Assembly: GCA_963556195.1 (NCBI GenBank)
Contig: OY744535.1
Coordinates: forward strand, 97,327,353-97,391,352
DNA: 64,000 nucleotides
Reading direction: 5' to 3'
From: Sepiola atlantica
Taxonomy: Eukaryota > Mollusca > Cephalopoda > Sepiida > Sepiolidae
Positions 40,800 to 53,920 of the stretch are shown one piece after another. Both the position numbers and the translations under genes were made by a program. Numbering within the stretch: position 1 is the first letter of the stretch; each line of letters opens with the position of its first letter. A model generated the notes under the pieces. That model worked only from the letters and a program-made list of their open reading frames with translations. It was not told the DNA's origin and searched no databases.

Positions 40800-42370
40800 T
40801 TGAGCATTTCTGTACATTGCTTTAACAACCTTCACCAACCACTTGTTGGCCCCGAGTTTATGCAAAGCCCACCAAACAATTTTAAATTTAAGCTGTCACT
40901 AAATGTGCTGTTAATTCTAACATGACTTTGAGCATTTCTGTACATTGCTTGAACAACTTTACCAACCACTTGTTAGCCCCTAGTTTATGCAAAGCCCACC
41001 AAACAATTTTAAATTTAAGCTGTCACTAAATGTGCTGTTAATTCTAACATGACTTTGAGCATTTCTGTACATTGCTTGAACAACGTTCACCAACCACTTG
41101 TTAGCCCCTAGTTTATGCAAAGCCCACCAAACAATTTTAAATTTAAGCTGTCACTAAATGTGCTGTTAATTCTAACATGACTTTTAGCATTTCTGTACAT
41201 TGCTTGAACAACCTTTACAAACATCTTGTTAGCCCCTAGTTTATGCAAAGCCCACCAAACAATTTTAAATTTTAACTGTCACTAAATGTGCTGTTAATTC
41301 TAACATGACTTTGAGCATTTCTGTACATTGCTTTCACAACCTTCACCAACCACTTGTTGGCCCCGAGTGTATGAAAAGCCCGCCAAATAATTTTAAATTT
41401 AAACTGTCACTAAATGTGCTGTTTATTCTAACATGACTTTGAGCATTTCTGTACATTGCTTTAACAACCTTCACCAACCACTTGTTGGCCCCGAGTTTAT
41501 GCAAAGCCCACCAAATAATTTTAAATTTAAACTGTCACTGAATGTGCTGTTAATTCTAACATGACTTTGAGCATTTCTGTACATTGCTTTAACAACCTTC
41601 ACCAACCACTTGTTGGCCCCGAGTTTATGCAAAGCCCACCAAACAATTTTAAATTTAAGCTGTCACTAAATGTGCTGTTAATTCTAACATGACTTTGAGC
41701 ATTTCTGTACATTGCTTGAACAACCTTTACCAACCACTTGTAAGCCCCTAGTTTATGCAAAGCCCACCAAACAATTTTAAATTTAAGCTGTCACTAAATG
41801 TGCTGTTAATTCTAACATGACTTTGAGCATTTCTGTACATTGCTTGAACAACGTTCACCAACCACTTGTTAGCCCCTAGTTTATGCAAAGCCCACCAAAC
41901 AATTTTAAATTTAAGCTGTCACTAAATGTGCTGTTAATTCTAACATGACTTTTAGCATTTCTGTACATTGCTTGAACAACCTTTACAAACATCTTGTTAG
42001 CCCCTAGTTTATGCAAAGCCCACCAAACAATTTTAAATTTTAACTGTCACTAAATGTGCTGTTAATTCTAACATGACTTTGAGCATTTCTGTACATTGCT
42101 TTCACAACCTTCACCAACCACTTGTTGGCCCCGAGTGTATGAAAAGCCCGCCAAATAATTTTAAATTTAAACTGTCACTAAATGTGCTGTTTATTCTAAC
42201 ATGACTTTGAGCATTTCTGTACATTGCTTTCACAACCTTCACCAACCACTTGTTGGCCCCGAGTTTATGCAAAGCCCACCAAATAATTTTAAATTTAAAC
42301 TGTCACTGAATGTGCTGTTAATTCTAACATGACTTTGAGCATTTCTGTACATTGCTTTAACAACCTTCAC
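40800..42370 (-). repeat. Tandem duplication of a 6-monomer unit (768 bp)
   Basis: Two adjacent copies share AACGTTCACC, TTTACAAACATCTTG (ACATCT at 41,221 and 41,989), GCTTTCACAACC, GAGTGTATGAAAAGCCCGCC and TGTCACTGAATG, each pair 768 bp apart. The first copy has lost one C at 40,957 and the second has not, so the duplication pre-dates the deletion or the deletion is private to copy 1. The unit boundary lies near 41,600. Confidence 0.88.
40957..40958. other. Single-base deletion 2 (127-bp monomer)
   Basis: AACAACCTTTACC reads AACAACTTTACC here, missing one C. Monomer starts move from 2 + 128n to 1 + 128n. The duplicate unit 768 bp downstream keeps the full AACAACCTTTACC. Confidence 0.9.
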
Positions 42371-44999
42371 TAACCACTTGTTGGCCCCGAGTTTATGCAA
42401 AGCCCACCAAACAATTTTAAATTTAAACTGTCACTAAATGTGCTGTTAATTCTAACATGACTTTTAGCATTTCTGTACATTGCTTGAACAACCTTCACCA
42501 ACCACTTGTTAGCCCCTAGTTTATGCAAAGCCCACCAAATAATTTTAAATTTAAGCTGTCACTAAATGTTCTGTTAATTCTAACATGACTTTGAGCATTT
42601 CTGTACATTGCTTGAACAACCTTTACCAACCACTTGTTAGCCCCTAGTTTATGCAAAGCCCACCAAATAATTTTAAATTTAAACTGTCACTAAATGTGCT
42701 GTTAATTCTTACATGACTTTGAGCATTTCTGTACATTGCTTTAACAACCTTCACCAACCACTTGTTAGCCCCTAGTTTATGCAAAGCCCACCAAACAATT
42801 TTAAATTTAAGCTGTCACTAAATGTGCTGTTAATTCTAACATGACTTTTAGCATTTCTGTACATTGCTTTAACAACCTTCACCAACCACTTGTTAGCCCC
42901 TAGTTTATGCAAAGCCCACCAAACAATTTTAAATTTAAGCTGTCACTAAATGTTCTGTTAATTCTAACATGACTTTGAGCATTTCTGTACATTGCTTTAA
43001 CAACCTTCACCAACCACTTGTTAGCCCCTAGTTTATGCAAAGCCCACCAAACAATTTTAAATTTAAGCTGTCACTAAATGTGCTGTTAATTCTAACATGA
43101 CTTTTAGCATTTCTGTACATTGCTTGAACAACCTTCACCAACCACTTGTTAGCCCCTAGTTTATGCAAAGCCCACCAAACAATTTTAAATTTAAACTGTC
43201 ACTAAATGTGCTGTTAATTCTAACATGACTATGAGCATTTCTGTACATTGCTTTAACCACCTTCACCAACCACTTGTTGGCCCCGAGTTTATGAAAAGCC
43301 CACCAAATAATTTTAAATTTAAACTGTCACTAAATGTGCTGTTAATTCTAACATGACTTTGAGCATTTCTGTACATTGCTTTAACAACCTTCACCAACCA
43401 CTTGTTGGCCCCGAGTTTATGCAAAGCCCACCAAATAATTTTAAATTTAAACTGTCACTAAATGTGCTGTTAATTCTAACATGACTTTGAGCATTTCTGT
43501 ACATTGCTTTAACAACCTTCACCAACCACTTGTTGGCCCCGAGTTTATGCAAAGCCCACCAAATAATTTTAAATTTAAACTGTCACTAAATGTGCTGTTA
43601 ATTCTAACATGACTTTGAGCATTTCTGTACATTGCTTTAACAACCTTCACCAACCACTTGTTGGCCCCGAGTTTATGCAAAGCCCACCAAATAATTTTAA
43701 ATTTAAACTGTCACTAAATGTGCTGTTAATTCTAACATGACTTTGAGCATTTCTGTACATTGCTTTAACAACCTTCACCAACCACTTGTTGGCCCCGAGT
43801 TTATTCAAAGCCCACCAAATAATTTTAAATTTTAACTGTCACTAAATGTGCTGTTAATTCTAACATGACTTTGAGCATTTCTGTACATTGCTTTAACAAC
43901 CTTCACCAACCACTTGTTGGCCCCGAGTTTATGCAAAGCCCACCAAATAATTTTAAATTTAAACTGTCACTAAATGTGCTGTTAATTCTAACATGACTTT
44001 GAGCATTTCTGTACATTGCTTTAACAACCTTCACCAACCACTTGTTGGCCCCGAGTTTATGCAAAGCCCACCAAATAATTTAAAATTTAAACTGTCACTA
44101 AATGTGCTGTTAATTCTAACATGACTTTGAGCATTTCTGTACATTGCTTTAACAACCTTCACCAACCACTTGTGTGCCCCGAGTTTATGCAAAGCCCACC
44201 AAATAATTTTAAATTTAAACTGTCACTAAATGTGCTGTTAATTCTAACATGACTTTGAGCATTTCTGTACATTGCTTTAACAACCTTCACCAACCACTTG
44301 TTGGCCCCGAGTTTATGCAAAGCCCACCAAATAATTTTAAATTTAAACTGTCACTAAATGTGCTGTTAATTCTAACATGACTTTGAGCATTTCTGTACAT
44401 TGCTTTAACAACCTTCACCAACCACTTGTTGGCCCCGAGTTTATGCAAAGCCCACCAAACAATTTTAAATTTAAGCTGTCACTAAATGTGCTGTTAATTC
44501 TAACATGACTTTGAGCATTTCTGTACATTGCTTGAACAACCTTTAACAACCACTTGTTAGCTCCTAGTTTATGCAAAGCCCACCAAACAATTTTAAATTT
44601 AAGCTGTCACTAAATGTGCTGTTAATTTTAACATGACTTTGAGCATTTCTGTACATTGCTTGAACAACGTTCACCAACCACTTGTTAGCCCCTAGTTTAT
44701 GCAAAGCCCACCAAACAATTTTAAATTTAAGCTGTCACTAAATGTGCTGTTAATTCTAACATGACTTTGAGCATTTCTGTACATTGCTTTAACAACCTTC
44801 ACCAACCACTTGTTGGCCCATAGTTTATGCAAAGCCCACCAAACAATTTTAAATTTAAACTGTCACTAAATGTGCTGTTAATTCTAACATGACTTTGAGC
44901 ATTTCTGTACATTGCTTTAACAACCTTCACCAACCACTTGTTAGCCCATAGTTTATGCAAAGCCCACCAAATAATTTTAAATTTAAACTGTCACTAAAT

Positions 45000-46400
45000 G
45001 TGCTGTTAATTCTAACATGACTTTGAGCATTTCTGTACATTGCTTTAACAACCTTCACCAACCACTTGTTGGCCCCTAGTTTATGCAAAGCCCACCAAAC
45101 AATTTTAAATTTAAACTGTCACTAAATGTGCTGTTAATTCTAACATGACTTTGAGCATTTCTGTACATTGCTTTAACAACCTTCACCAACCACTTGTTAG
45201 CCCATAGTTTATGCAAAGCCCACCAAATAATTTTAAATTTAAACTGTCACTAAATGTGCTGTTAATTCTAACATGACTTTGAGCATTTCTGTACATTGCT
45301 TGAAACACCTTTACCAACCACTTGTTAGCCCATAGTTTATGCAAAGCCCACAAAATAATTTTAAATTTAAACTGTCACTAAATGTGCTGTTAATTCTAAC
45401 ATGACTTTTAGCATTTCTGTACATTGCTTGAACAACCTTCACCAACCACTTGTTAGCCCCTAGTTTATGCAAAGCCCACCAAACAATTTTAAATTTAAAC
45501 TGTCACTAAATGTGCTGTTAATTCTAACATGAATTTGAGCATTTCTGTACATTGCTTTAACAACCTTCACCAACCACTTGTTGGCCCCGAGTTTATGCAA
45601 AGCCCACCAAATAATTTAAAATTTAAACTGTCACTAAATGTGCTGTTAATTCTAACATGACTTTGAGCATTTCTGTACATTGCTTTAACAACCTTCACCA
45701 ACCACTTGTTAGCCCCTAGTTTATGCAAAGCCCACCAAACAATTTTAAATTTTAACTGTCACTAAATGTGCTGTTAATTCTAACATGACTTTGAGCATTT
45801 CTGTACATTGCTTTAACAACCTTCACCAACCACTTGTTAGCCCCTAGTTTATGCAAAGCCCACCAAACAATTTTAAATTAAAACTGTCACTAAATGTGCT
45901 GTTAATTCTAACATGACTTTGAGCATTTCTGTACATTGCTTTAACAACCTTCACCAACCACTTGTTGGCCCCGAGTTTATGCAAAGCCCACCAAATAATT
46001 TTAAATTTAAACTGTCACTAAATGTGCTGTTAATTCTAACATGACTTTGAGCATTTCTGTACATTGCTTTAACAACCTTCACCAACCACTTGTTAGCCCA
46101 TAGTTTATGCAAAGCCCACCAAATAATTTTAAATTTAAACTGTCACTAAATGTGCTGTTAATTCTAACATGACTTTGAGCATTTCTGTACATTGCTTGAA
46201 CAACCTTTACCAACCACTTGTTAGCCCCTAGTTTATGCAAAGCCCACCAAACAATTTTAAATTTAAACTGTCACTAAATGTGCTGTTAATTCTAACATGA
46301 CTTTGAGCATTTCTGTACATTGCTTTAACAACCTTCACAAACTACTTGTTGGCCCATAGTTTATGCAAAGCCCACCAAATAATTTTAAATTTAAACTGTC
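45000..46400 (-). repeat. 94-monomer-offset segmental repeat, copy 1
   Basis: The unit with TTGAAACACCTTTACC (45,301), followed by CCCACAAAATAATT, then a TTTTAGCATT unit, then ATGAATTTGAGC (about 45,529), recurs 12,032 bp (94 monomers) downstream. Further on, the TTCACAAACTACTTGTTGGCCCATAG unit (about 46,334) matches at 92 monomers, so two monomers differ between the copies. Confidence 0.78.
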
Positions 46401-48680
46401 ACTAAATGTGCTGTTAATTCTAACATGACTTTGAGCATTTCTGTACATTGCTTTAACAACCTTCACCAACCACTTGTTGGCCCCGAGTTTATGCAAAGCC
46501 CACCAAATAATTTTAAATTTAAACTGTCACTAAATGTGCTGTTAATTCTAACATTACTTTGAGCATTTCTGTACATTGCTTTAACAACCTTCACCAACCA
46601 CTTGTTGGCCCCGAGTTTATGCAAAGCCCACCAAATAATTTTAAATTTAAACTGTCACTAAATGTGCTGTTAATTCTAACATGACTTTGAGCATTTCTGT
46701 ACATTGCTTTAAAAACCTTCACCAACCACTTGTTGGCCCCGAGTTTATGCAAAGCCCACCAAATAATTTTAAATTTAAACTGTCACTAAATGTGCTGTTA
46801 ATTCTAACATGACTTTGAGCATTTCTGTACATTGCTTGAACAACCTTCACCAACCACTTGTTAGCCCCGAGTTTATGCAAAGCTCACCAAACAATTTTAA
46901 ATTTAAACTGTCACTAAATGTGCTGTTAATTCTAACATGACTTTGAGCATTTCTGTACATTGCTTTAACAACCTTCACCAACCACTTGTTAGCCCCGAGT
47001 TTATGCAAAGCCCACCAAACAATTTTAAATTTAAACTGTCACTAAATGTGCTGTTAATTCTAACATGACTTTGAGCATTTCTGTACATTGCTTGAACAAC
47101 CTTTACCAACCACTTGTAAGCCCCTAGTTTATGCAAAGCCCACCAAACAATTTTAAATTTAAACTGTCACTAAATGTGCTGTTAATTCTAACATGACTTT
47201 GAGCATTTCTGTACATTGCTTTAACAACCTTCACCAACCACTTGTTGGCCCATAGTTTATGCAAAGCCCACAAAATAATTTTAAATTTAAACTGTCACTA
47301 AATGTGCTGTTAATTCTAACATGACTTTGAGCATTTCTGTACATTGCTTTAACAACCTTCACCAACCACTTGTTGGCCCCGAGTTTATGCAAAGCCCACC
47401 AAATAATTTTAAATTTAAACTGTCACTAAATGTGCTGTTAATTCTAACATGACTTTGAGCATTTCTGTACATTGCTTTAACAACCTTCACCAACCACTTG
47501 TTGGCCCCGAGTTTATGCAAAGCCCACCAAATAATTTTAAATTTAAACTGTCACTAAATGTGCTGTTAATTCTAACATGACTTTGAGCATTACTGTACAT
47601 TGCTTTAACAACCTTCACCAACCACTTGTTGGCCCCGAGTTTATGCAAAGCCCACCAAATAATTTTAAATTTAAACTGTCACTAAATGTGCTGTTAATTC
47701 TAACATGACTTTTAGCATTTCTGTACATTGCTTTAACAACCTTCACCAACCACTTGTTGGCCCCGAGTTTATGCAAAGCCCACCAAACAATTTTAAATTT
47801 AAACTGTCACTAAATGTGCTGTTAATTCTAACATGAGTTTGAGCATTTCTGTACATTGCTTTAACAACCTTCACCAACCACTTGTTGGCCCCTAGTTTAT
47901 GCAAAGCCCACCAAATAATTTTAAATTTAAACTGTCACTAAATGTGCTGTTAATTCTAACATGACTTTGAGCATTTCTGTACATTGCTTTAACAACCTTC
48001 ACCAACCACTTGTTGGCCCCGAGTTTATGCAAAGCCCACCAAATAATTTTAAATTTAAACTGTCACTAAATGTGCTGTTAATTCTAACATGACTTTGAGC
48101 ATTTCTGTACATTGCTTGAACAACCTTTACCAACCACTTGTTAGCCCCTAGTTTATGCAAAGCCCACCAAACAATTTTAAATTTAAACTGTCACTAAATG
48201 TGCTGTTAATTCTAACATGACTTTGAGCATTTCTGTACATTGCTTTAACAACCTTCACCAACCACTTGTTGGCCCCGAGTTTATGCAAAGCCCACCAAAC
48301 AATTTTAAATTTAAGCTGTCACTAAATGTGCTGTTAATTCTAACATGACTTTGAGCATTTCTGTACATTGCTTTAACAACCTTCACCAACCACTTGTTGG
48401 CCCCGAGTTTATGCAAAGCCCACCAAACAATTTTAAATTTAAGCTGTCACTAAATGTGCTGTTAATTCTAACATGACTTTGAGCATTTCTGTACATTGCT
48501 TTAACAACCTTCACCAACCACTTGTTTGCCCCGAGTTTATGCAAAGCCCACCAAATAATTTTAAATTTAAACTGTCACTAAATGTGCTGTTAATTCTAAC
48601 ATGACTTTGAGCATTTCTGTACATTGCTTTAACAACCTTCACCAACCACTTGTTGGCCCCGAGTTTATGCAAAGCCCACC

Positions 48681-49530
48681 AAATCATTTTAAATTTAAAC
48701 TGTCACTAAATATGCTGTTAATTCTAACATGACTTTGAGCATTTCTGTACATTGCTTTAACAACCTTCACCAACCACTTGTTGGCCCCGAGTTTATGCAA
48801 AGCCCACCAAATAATTTTAAATTTAAACTGTCACTAAATGTGCTGTTAATTCTAACATAACTTTGAGCATTTCTGTACATTGCTTTAACAACCTTCACCA
48901 ACCACTTGTTGGCCCCGAGTTTATGCAAAGCCCACCAAACAATTTTAAATTTAAACTGTCACTAAATGTGCTGTTAATTCTAACATGACTTTGAGCATTT
49001 CTGTACATTGCTTTAACAACCTTCACCAACCACTTGTTGGCCCCGAGTTTATGCAAAGCCCACCAAATAATTTTAAATTTAAACTGTCACTAAATGTGCT
49101 GTTAATTCTAACATGACTTTGAGCATTTCTGTACATTGCTTTAACAACATTCACCAACCACTTGTTGGCCCCGAGTTTATGGAAAGCCCACCAAATAATT
49201 TTAAATTTAAACTGTTACTAAATGTGCTGTTAATTCTAACATGACTTTGAGCATTTCTGTACATTGCTTGAACAACCTTTACCAACCACTTGTTAGCCCC
49301 TAGTTTATGCAAAGCCCACCAAACAATTTTAAATTTAAACTGTCACTAAATGTGCTGTTAATTCTAACATGACTTTGAGCATTTCTGTACATTGCTTTAA
49401 CAACCTTCACCAACCACTTGTTAGCCCCGAGTTTATGCAAAGCCCACCAAACAATTTTAAATTTAAGCTGTCACTAAATGTGCTGTTAATTCTAACATGA
49501 CTTTGAGCATTTCTGTACATTGCTTTAACA
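48681..49530 (-). repeat. Dispersed marker block AAATCATTTT / ACATAACTT / AACATTCACC (one of several)
   Basis: A run of about seven monomers carries, in order, AAATCATTTT (48,681), ACATAACTTTGAGC (about 48,855), AACATTCACC with TATGGAAAGC (49,146) and then a type A unit with ACCTTTACC. The same order occurs with AAATC at 40,106, 55,977 and 61,993, at offsets of 67, 57 and 47 monomers. A partial version begins at 34,346. Confidence 0.8.
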
Positions 49531-52150
49531 ACCTTCACCAACCACTTGTTGGCCCCGAGTTTATGCAAAGCCCACCAAATAATTTTAAATTTAAACTGTC
49601 ACTAAATGTGCTGTTAATTCTAACATGACTTTGAGCATTTCTGTACATTGCTTTAACAACCTTCACCAACCACTTGTTAGCCCCGAGTTTATGCAAAGCC
49701 CACCAAATAATTTTAAATTTAAACTGTCACTAAATGTGCTGTTAATTCTAACATGACTTTGAGCATTTCTGTACATTGCTTTAACAACCTTCACCAACCA
49801 CTTGTTAGCCCCTAGTTTATGCGAAGCCCACCAAACAATTTTAAATTTAAACTGTCACTAAATGTGCTGTTAATTCTAACATGACTTTGAGCATTTCTGT
49901 ACATTGCTTTAACAACCTTCACCAACCACTTGTTGGCCCCGAGTTTATGCAAAGCCCACCAAATAATTTTAAATTTAAACTGTCACTAAATGTGCTGTTA
50001 ATTCTAACATGACTTTGAGCATTTCTGTACATTGCTTTAACAACCTTCACCAACCACTTGTTGGCCCCGAGTTTATGCAAAGCCCACCAAACAATTTTAA
50101 ATTTAAGCTGTCACTAAATGTGCTGTTAACTCTAACATGACTTTGAGCATTTCTGTACATTGCTTTAACAACCTTCACCAACCACTTGTTGGCCCCTAGT
50201 TTATGCAAAGCCCACCAAACAATTTTAAATTTAAACTGTCACTAAATGTGCTGTTAATTCTAACATGACTTTGAGCATTTCTGTACATTGCTTTAACAAC
50301 CTTCACCAACCACTTGTTGGCCCCGAGTTTATGCAAAGCCCACCAAATAATTTTAAATTTAAACTGTCACTAAATGTGCTGTCAATTCTAACATGACTTT
50401 GAGCATTTCTGTACATTGCTTTAACAACCTTCACCAACGACTAGTTGGCCCCGAGTTTATTCAAAGCCCACCAAATAATTTTTAATTTAAACTGTCACTA
50501 AATGTGCTGTTAATTCTAACATGACTTTGAGCATTTCTGTACATTGCTTTAACAACCTTCACCAACCACTTGTTGGCCCCGAGTTTATGCAAAGCCCACC
50601 AAATAATTTTAAATTTAAACTGTCACTAAATGTGCTGTTAATTCTAACATGACTTTGAGCATTTCTGTACATTGCTTTAACAACCTTCACCAACCACTTG
50701 TTGGCCCCGAGTTTATGCAAAGCCCACCAAATAATTTTAAATTTAAACTGTCACTAAATGTGCTGTTAATTCTAACATGACTTTGAGCATTTCTGTACAT
50801 TGCTTTAACAACCTTCACCAACCACTTGTTGGCCCCGAGTTTATGCAAAGCCCACCAAATAATTTTAAATTTAAACTGTCACTAAATGTGCTGTTAATTC
50901 TAACATGACTTTGAGCATTTCTGTACATTGCTTTAACAACCTTCACCAACCACTTGTTGGCCCCGAGTTTATGCAAAGCCCACCAAATAATTTTAAATTT
51001 AAACTGTCACTAAATGTGCTGTTAATTCTAACATGACTTTGAGCATTTCTGTACATTGCTTTAACAACCTTCACCAACCACTTGTTGGCCCCGAGTTTAT
51101 GCAAAGCCCACCAAATAATTTTAAATTTAAACTGTCACTAAATGTGCTGTTAATTCTAACATGACTTTGAGCATTTCTGTACATTGCTTTAACAACCTTC
51201 ACCAACCACTTGTTAGCCCCTAGTTTATGCGAAGCCCACCAAACAATTTTAAATTTAAACTGTCACTAAATGTGCTGTTAATTCTAACATGACTTTGAGC
51301 ATTTCTGTACATTGCTTTAACAACCTTCACCAACCACTTGTTGGCCCCGAGTTTATGCAAAGCCCACCAAATAATTTTAAATTTAAACTGTCACTAAATG
51401 TGCTGTTAATTCTAACATGACTTTGAGCATTTCTGTACATTGCTTGAACAACCTTTACCAACCACTTGTTAGCCCCTAGTTTATGCAAAGCCCACCAAAC
51501 AATTTTAAATTTAAACTGTCACTAAATGTGCTGTTAATTCTAACATGACTTTGAGCATTTCTGTACATTGCTTTAACAACCTTCACCAACCACTTGTTGG
51601 CCCCGAGTTTATGCAAAGCCCACCAAACAATTTTAAATTTAAGCTGTCACTAAATGTGCTGTTAATTCTAACATGACTTTGAGCATTTCTGTACATTGCT
51701 TTAACAACCTTCACCAACCACTTGTTGGCCCCTAGTTTATGCAAAGCCCACCAAACAATTTTAAATTTAAACTGTCACTAAATGTGCTGTTAATTCTAAC
51801 ATGACTTTGAGCATTTCTGTACATTGCTTTAACAACCTTCACCAACCACTTGTTGGCCCCGAGTTTATGCAAAGCCCACCAAATAATTTTAAATTTAAAC
51901 TGTCACTAAATGTGCTGTTAATTCTAACATGACTTTGAGCATTTCTGTACATTGCTTTAACAACCTTCACTAACGACTAGTTGGCCCCGAGTTTATTCAA
52001 AGCCCACCAAATAATTTTTAATTTAAACTGTCACTAAATGTGCTGTTAATTCTAACATGACTTTGAGCATTTCTGTACATTGCTTTAACAACCTTCACCA
52101 ACCACTTGTTGGCCCCGAGTTTATGCAAAGCCCACCAAATAATTTTAAAT

Positions 52151-52384
52151 TTAAACTGTCACTAAATGTGCTGTTAATTCTAACATGACTTTGAGCATTT
52201 CTGTACATTGCTTTAACAACCTTAACCAACCACTTGTTGGCCCCGAGTTTATGCAAAGCCCACCAAATAATTTTAAATTTAAACTGTCACTAAATGTGCT
52301 GTTAATTCTAACATGACTTTGAGCATTTCTGTACATTGCTTTAACAACCTTCACCAACCACTTGTTGGCCCCGAGTTTATGCAA
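52151..52384 (-). pseudogene. LINE reverse-transcriptase fragment relic, 77 codons open
   Basis: The layout matches the other 77-codon frames: an RT-like first half, then a frame-shifted second half ending in LTAHLVTV and TAA. It is open because CCTTAACC near 52,221 replaces CCTTCACC, changing the TGA stop to a Leu codon. It lies in the 12-monomer higher-order repeat, and its counterpart is at 53,687-53,920. It starts at TTG and has no independent evidence of expression. Confidence 0.55.
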
Positions 52385-53686
52385 AGCCCACCAAATAATT
52401 TTAAATTTAAACTGTCACTAAATGTGCTGTTAATTCTAACATGACTTTGAGCATTTCTGTACATTGCTTTAACAACCTTCACCAACCACTTGTTGGCCCC
52501 GAGTTTATGCAAAGCCCACCAAATAATTTTAAATTTAAACTGTCACTAAATGTGCTGTTAATTCTAACATGACTTTGAGCATTTCTGTACATTGCTTTAA
52601 CAACCTTCACCAACCACTTGTTAGCCCCGAGTTTATGCAAAGCCCACCAAATAATTTTAAATTTAAACTGTCACTAAATGTGCTGTTAATTCTAACATGA
52701 CTTTGAGCATTTCTGTACATTGCTTTAACAACCTTCACCAACCACTTGTTAGCCCCTAGTTTATGCGAAGCCCACCAAATAATTTTAAATTTAAACTGTC
52801 ACTGAATGTGCTGTTAATTCTAACATGACTTTGAGCATTTCTGTACATTGCTTTAACAACCTTCACCAACCACTTGTTGGCCCCGAGTTTATGCAAAGCC
52901 CACCAAATAATTTTAAATTTAAACTGTCACTAAATGTGCTGTTAATTCTAACATGACTTTGAGCATTTCTGTACATTGCTTTAACAACCTTCACCAACCA
53001 CTTGTTGGCCCCGAGTTTATGCAAAGCCCACCAAATAATTTTAAATTTAAACTGTCACTAAATGTGCTGTTAATTCTAACATGACTTTGAGCATTTCTGT
53101 ACATTGCTTTAACAACCTTCACCAACCACTTGTTGGCCCCGAGTTTATGCAAAGCCCACCAAATAATTTTAAATTTAAACTGTCACTAAATGTGCTGTTA
53201 ATTCTAACATGACTTTGAGCATTTCTGTACATTGCTTTAACAACCTTCACCAACCACTTGTTGGCCCCGAGTTTATGCAAAGCCCACCAAATAATTTTAA
53301 ATTTAAACTGTCACTAAATGTGCTGTTAATTCTAACATGACTTTGAGCATTTCTGTACATTGCTTTAACAACCTTCACCAACCACTTGTTGGCCCCGAGT
53401 TTATGCAAAGCCCACCAAATAATTTTAAATTTAAACTGTCACTAAATGTGCTGTTAATTCTAACATGACTTTGAGCATTTCTGTACATTGCTTTAACAAC
53501 CTTCACCAACGACTAGTTGGCCCCGAGTTTATTCAAAGCCCACCAAATAATTTTTAATTTAAACTGTCACTAAATGTGCTGTTAATTCTAACATGACTTT
53601 GAGCATTTCTGTACATTGCTTTAACAACCTTCACCAACCACTTGTTGGCCCCGAGTTTATGCAAAGCCCACCAAATAATTTTAAAT

Positions 53687-53920
53687 TTAAACTGTCACTA
53701 AATGTGCTGTTAATTCTAACATGACTTTGAGCATTTCTGTACATTGCTTTAACAACCTTAACAAACCACTTGTTGGCCCCGAGTTTATGCAAAGCCCACC
53801 AAATAATTTTAAATTTAAACTGTCACTAAATGTGCTGTTAATTCTAACATGACTTTGAGCATTTCTGTACATTGCTTTAACAACCTTCACCAACCACTTG
53901 TTGGCCCCGAGTTTATGCAA
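53687..53920 (-). pseudogene. LINE reverse-transcriptase fragment relic, 77 codons open
   Basis: This frame lies 1,536 bp (12 monomers) downstream of its counterpart at 52,151 and shares the same stop-removing C-to-A change. An extra substitution (CCTTAACAAACC) changes Trp to Leu at the junction. The RT-like half is unchanged. It starts at TTG. Its existence as a pair with the previous frame reflects array duplication. Confidence 0.55.

Larger units (their letters stand above)
31486..40860 (-). repeat. Satellite domain 2: homogenised type B monomers
   Basis: Nearly every unit carries the linked type B diagnostics TTGGCCCCGAG, CCAAATAATT and GCTTTAACAACC. Many neighbouring units are identical over their full 128 bp (for example the run from about 32,640 to 33,010). 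Type A islands occur near 31,620, 32,110-32,300, 35,730, 38,520 and 38,780. The type B unit gains one CpG (CCCGAG), absent from type A. The low divergence suggests recent expansion or conversion compared with domain 1. The domain holds a 32-monomer duplication, listed separately. Confidence 0.85.
40861..48100 (-). repeat. Satellite domain 3: interspersed type A and type B monomers
   Basis: A and B units alternate in short runs. About 42.5-43.2 kb is mostly A-like, 43.3-44.4 kb is clean B, and 44.5-48.1 kb mixes both with a TAGCCCATAG or TGGCCCATAG variant (near 44,818, 44,945, 45,190, 45,330 and 46,090). The 5' edge coincides with a 6-monomer tandem duplication and with the second of the window's three single-base deletions. 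No non-satellite sequence is seen. Confidence 0.75.
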
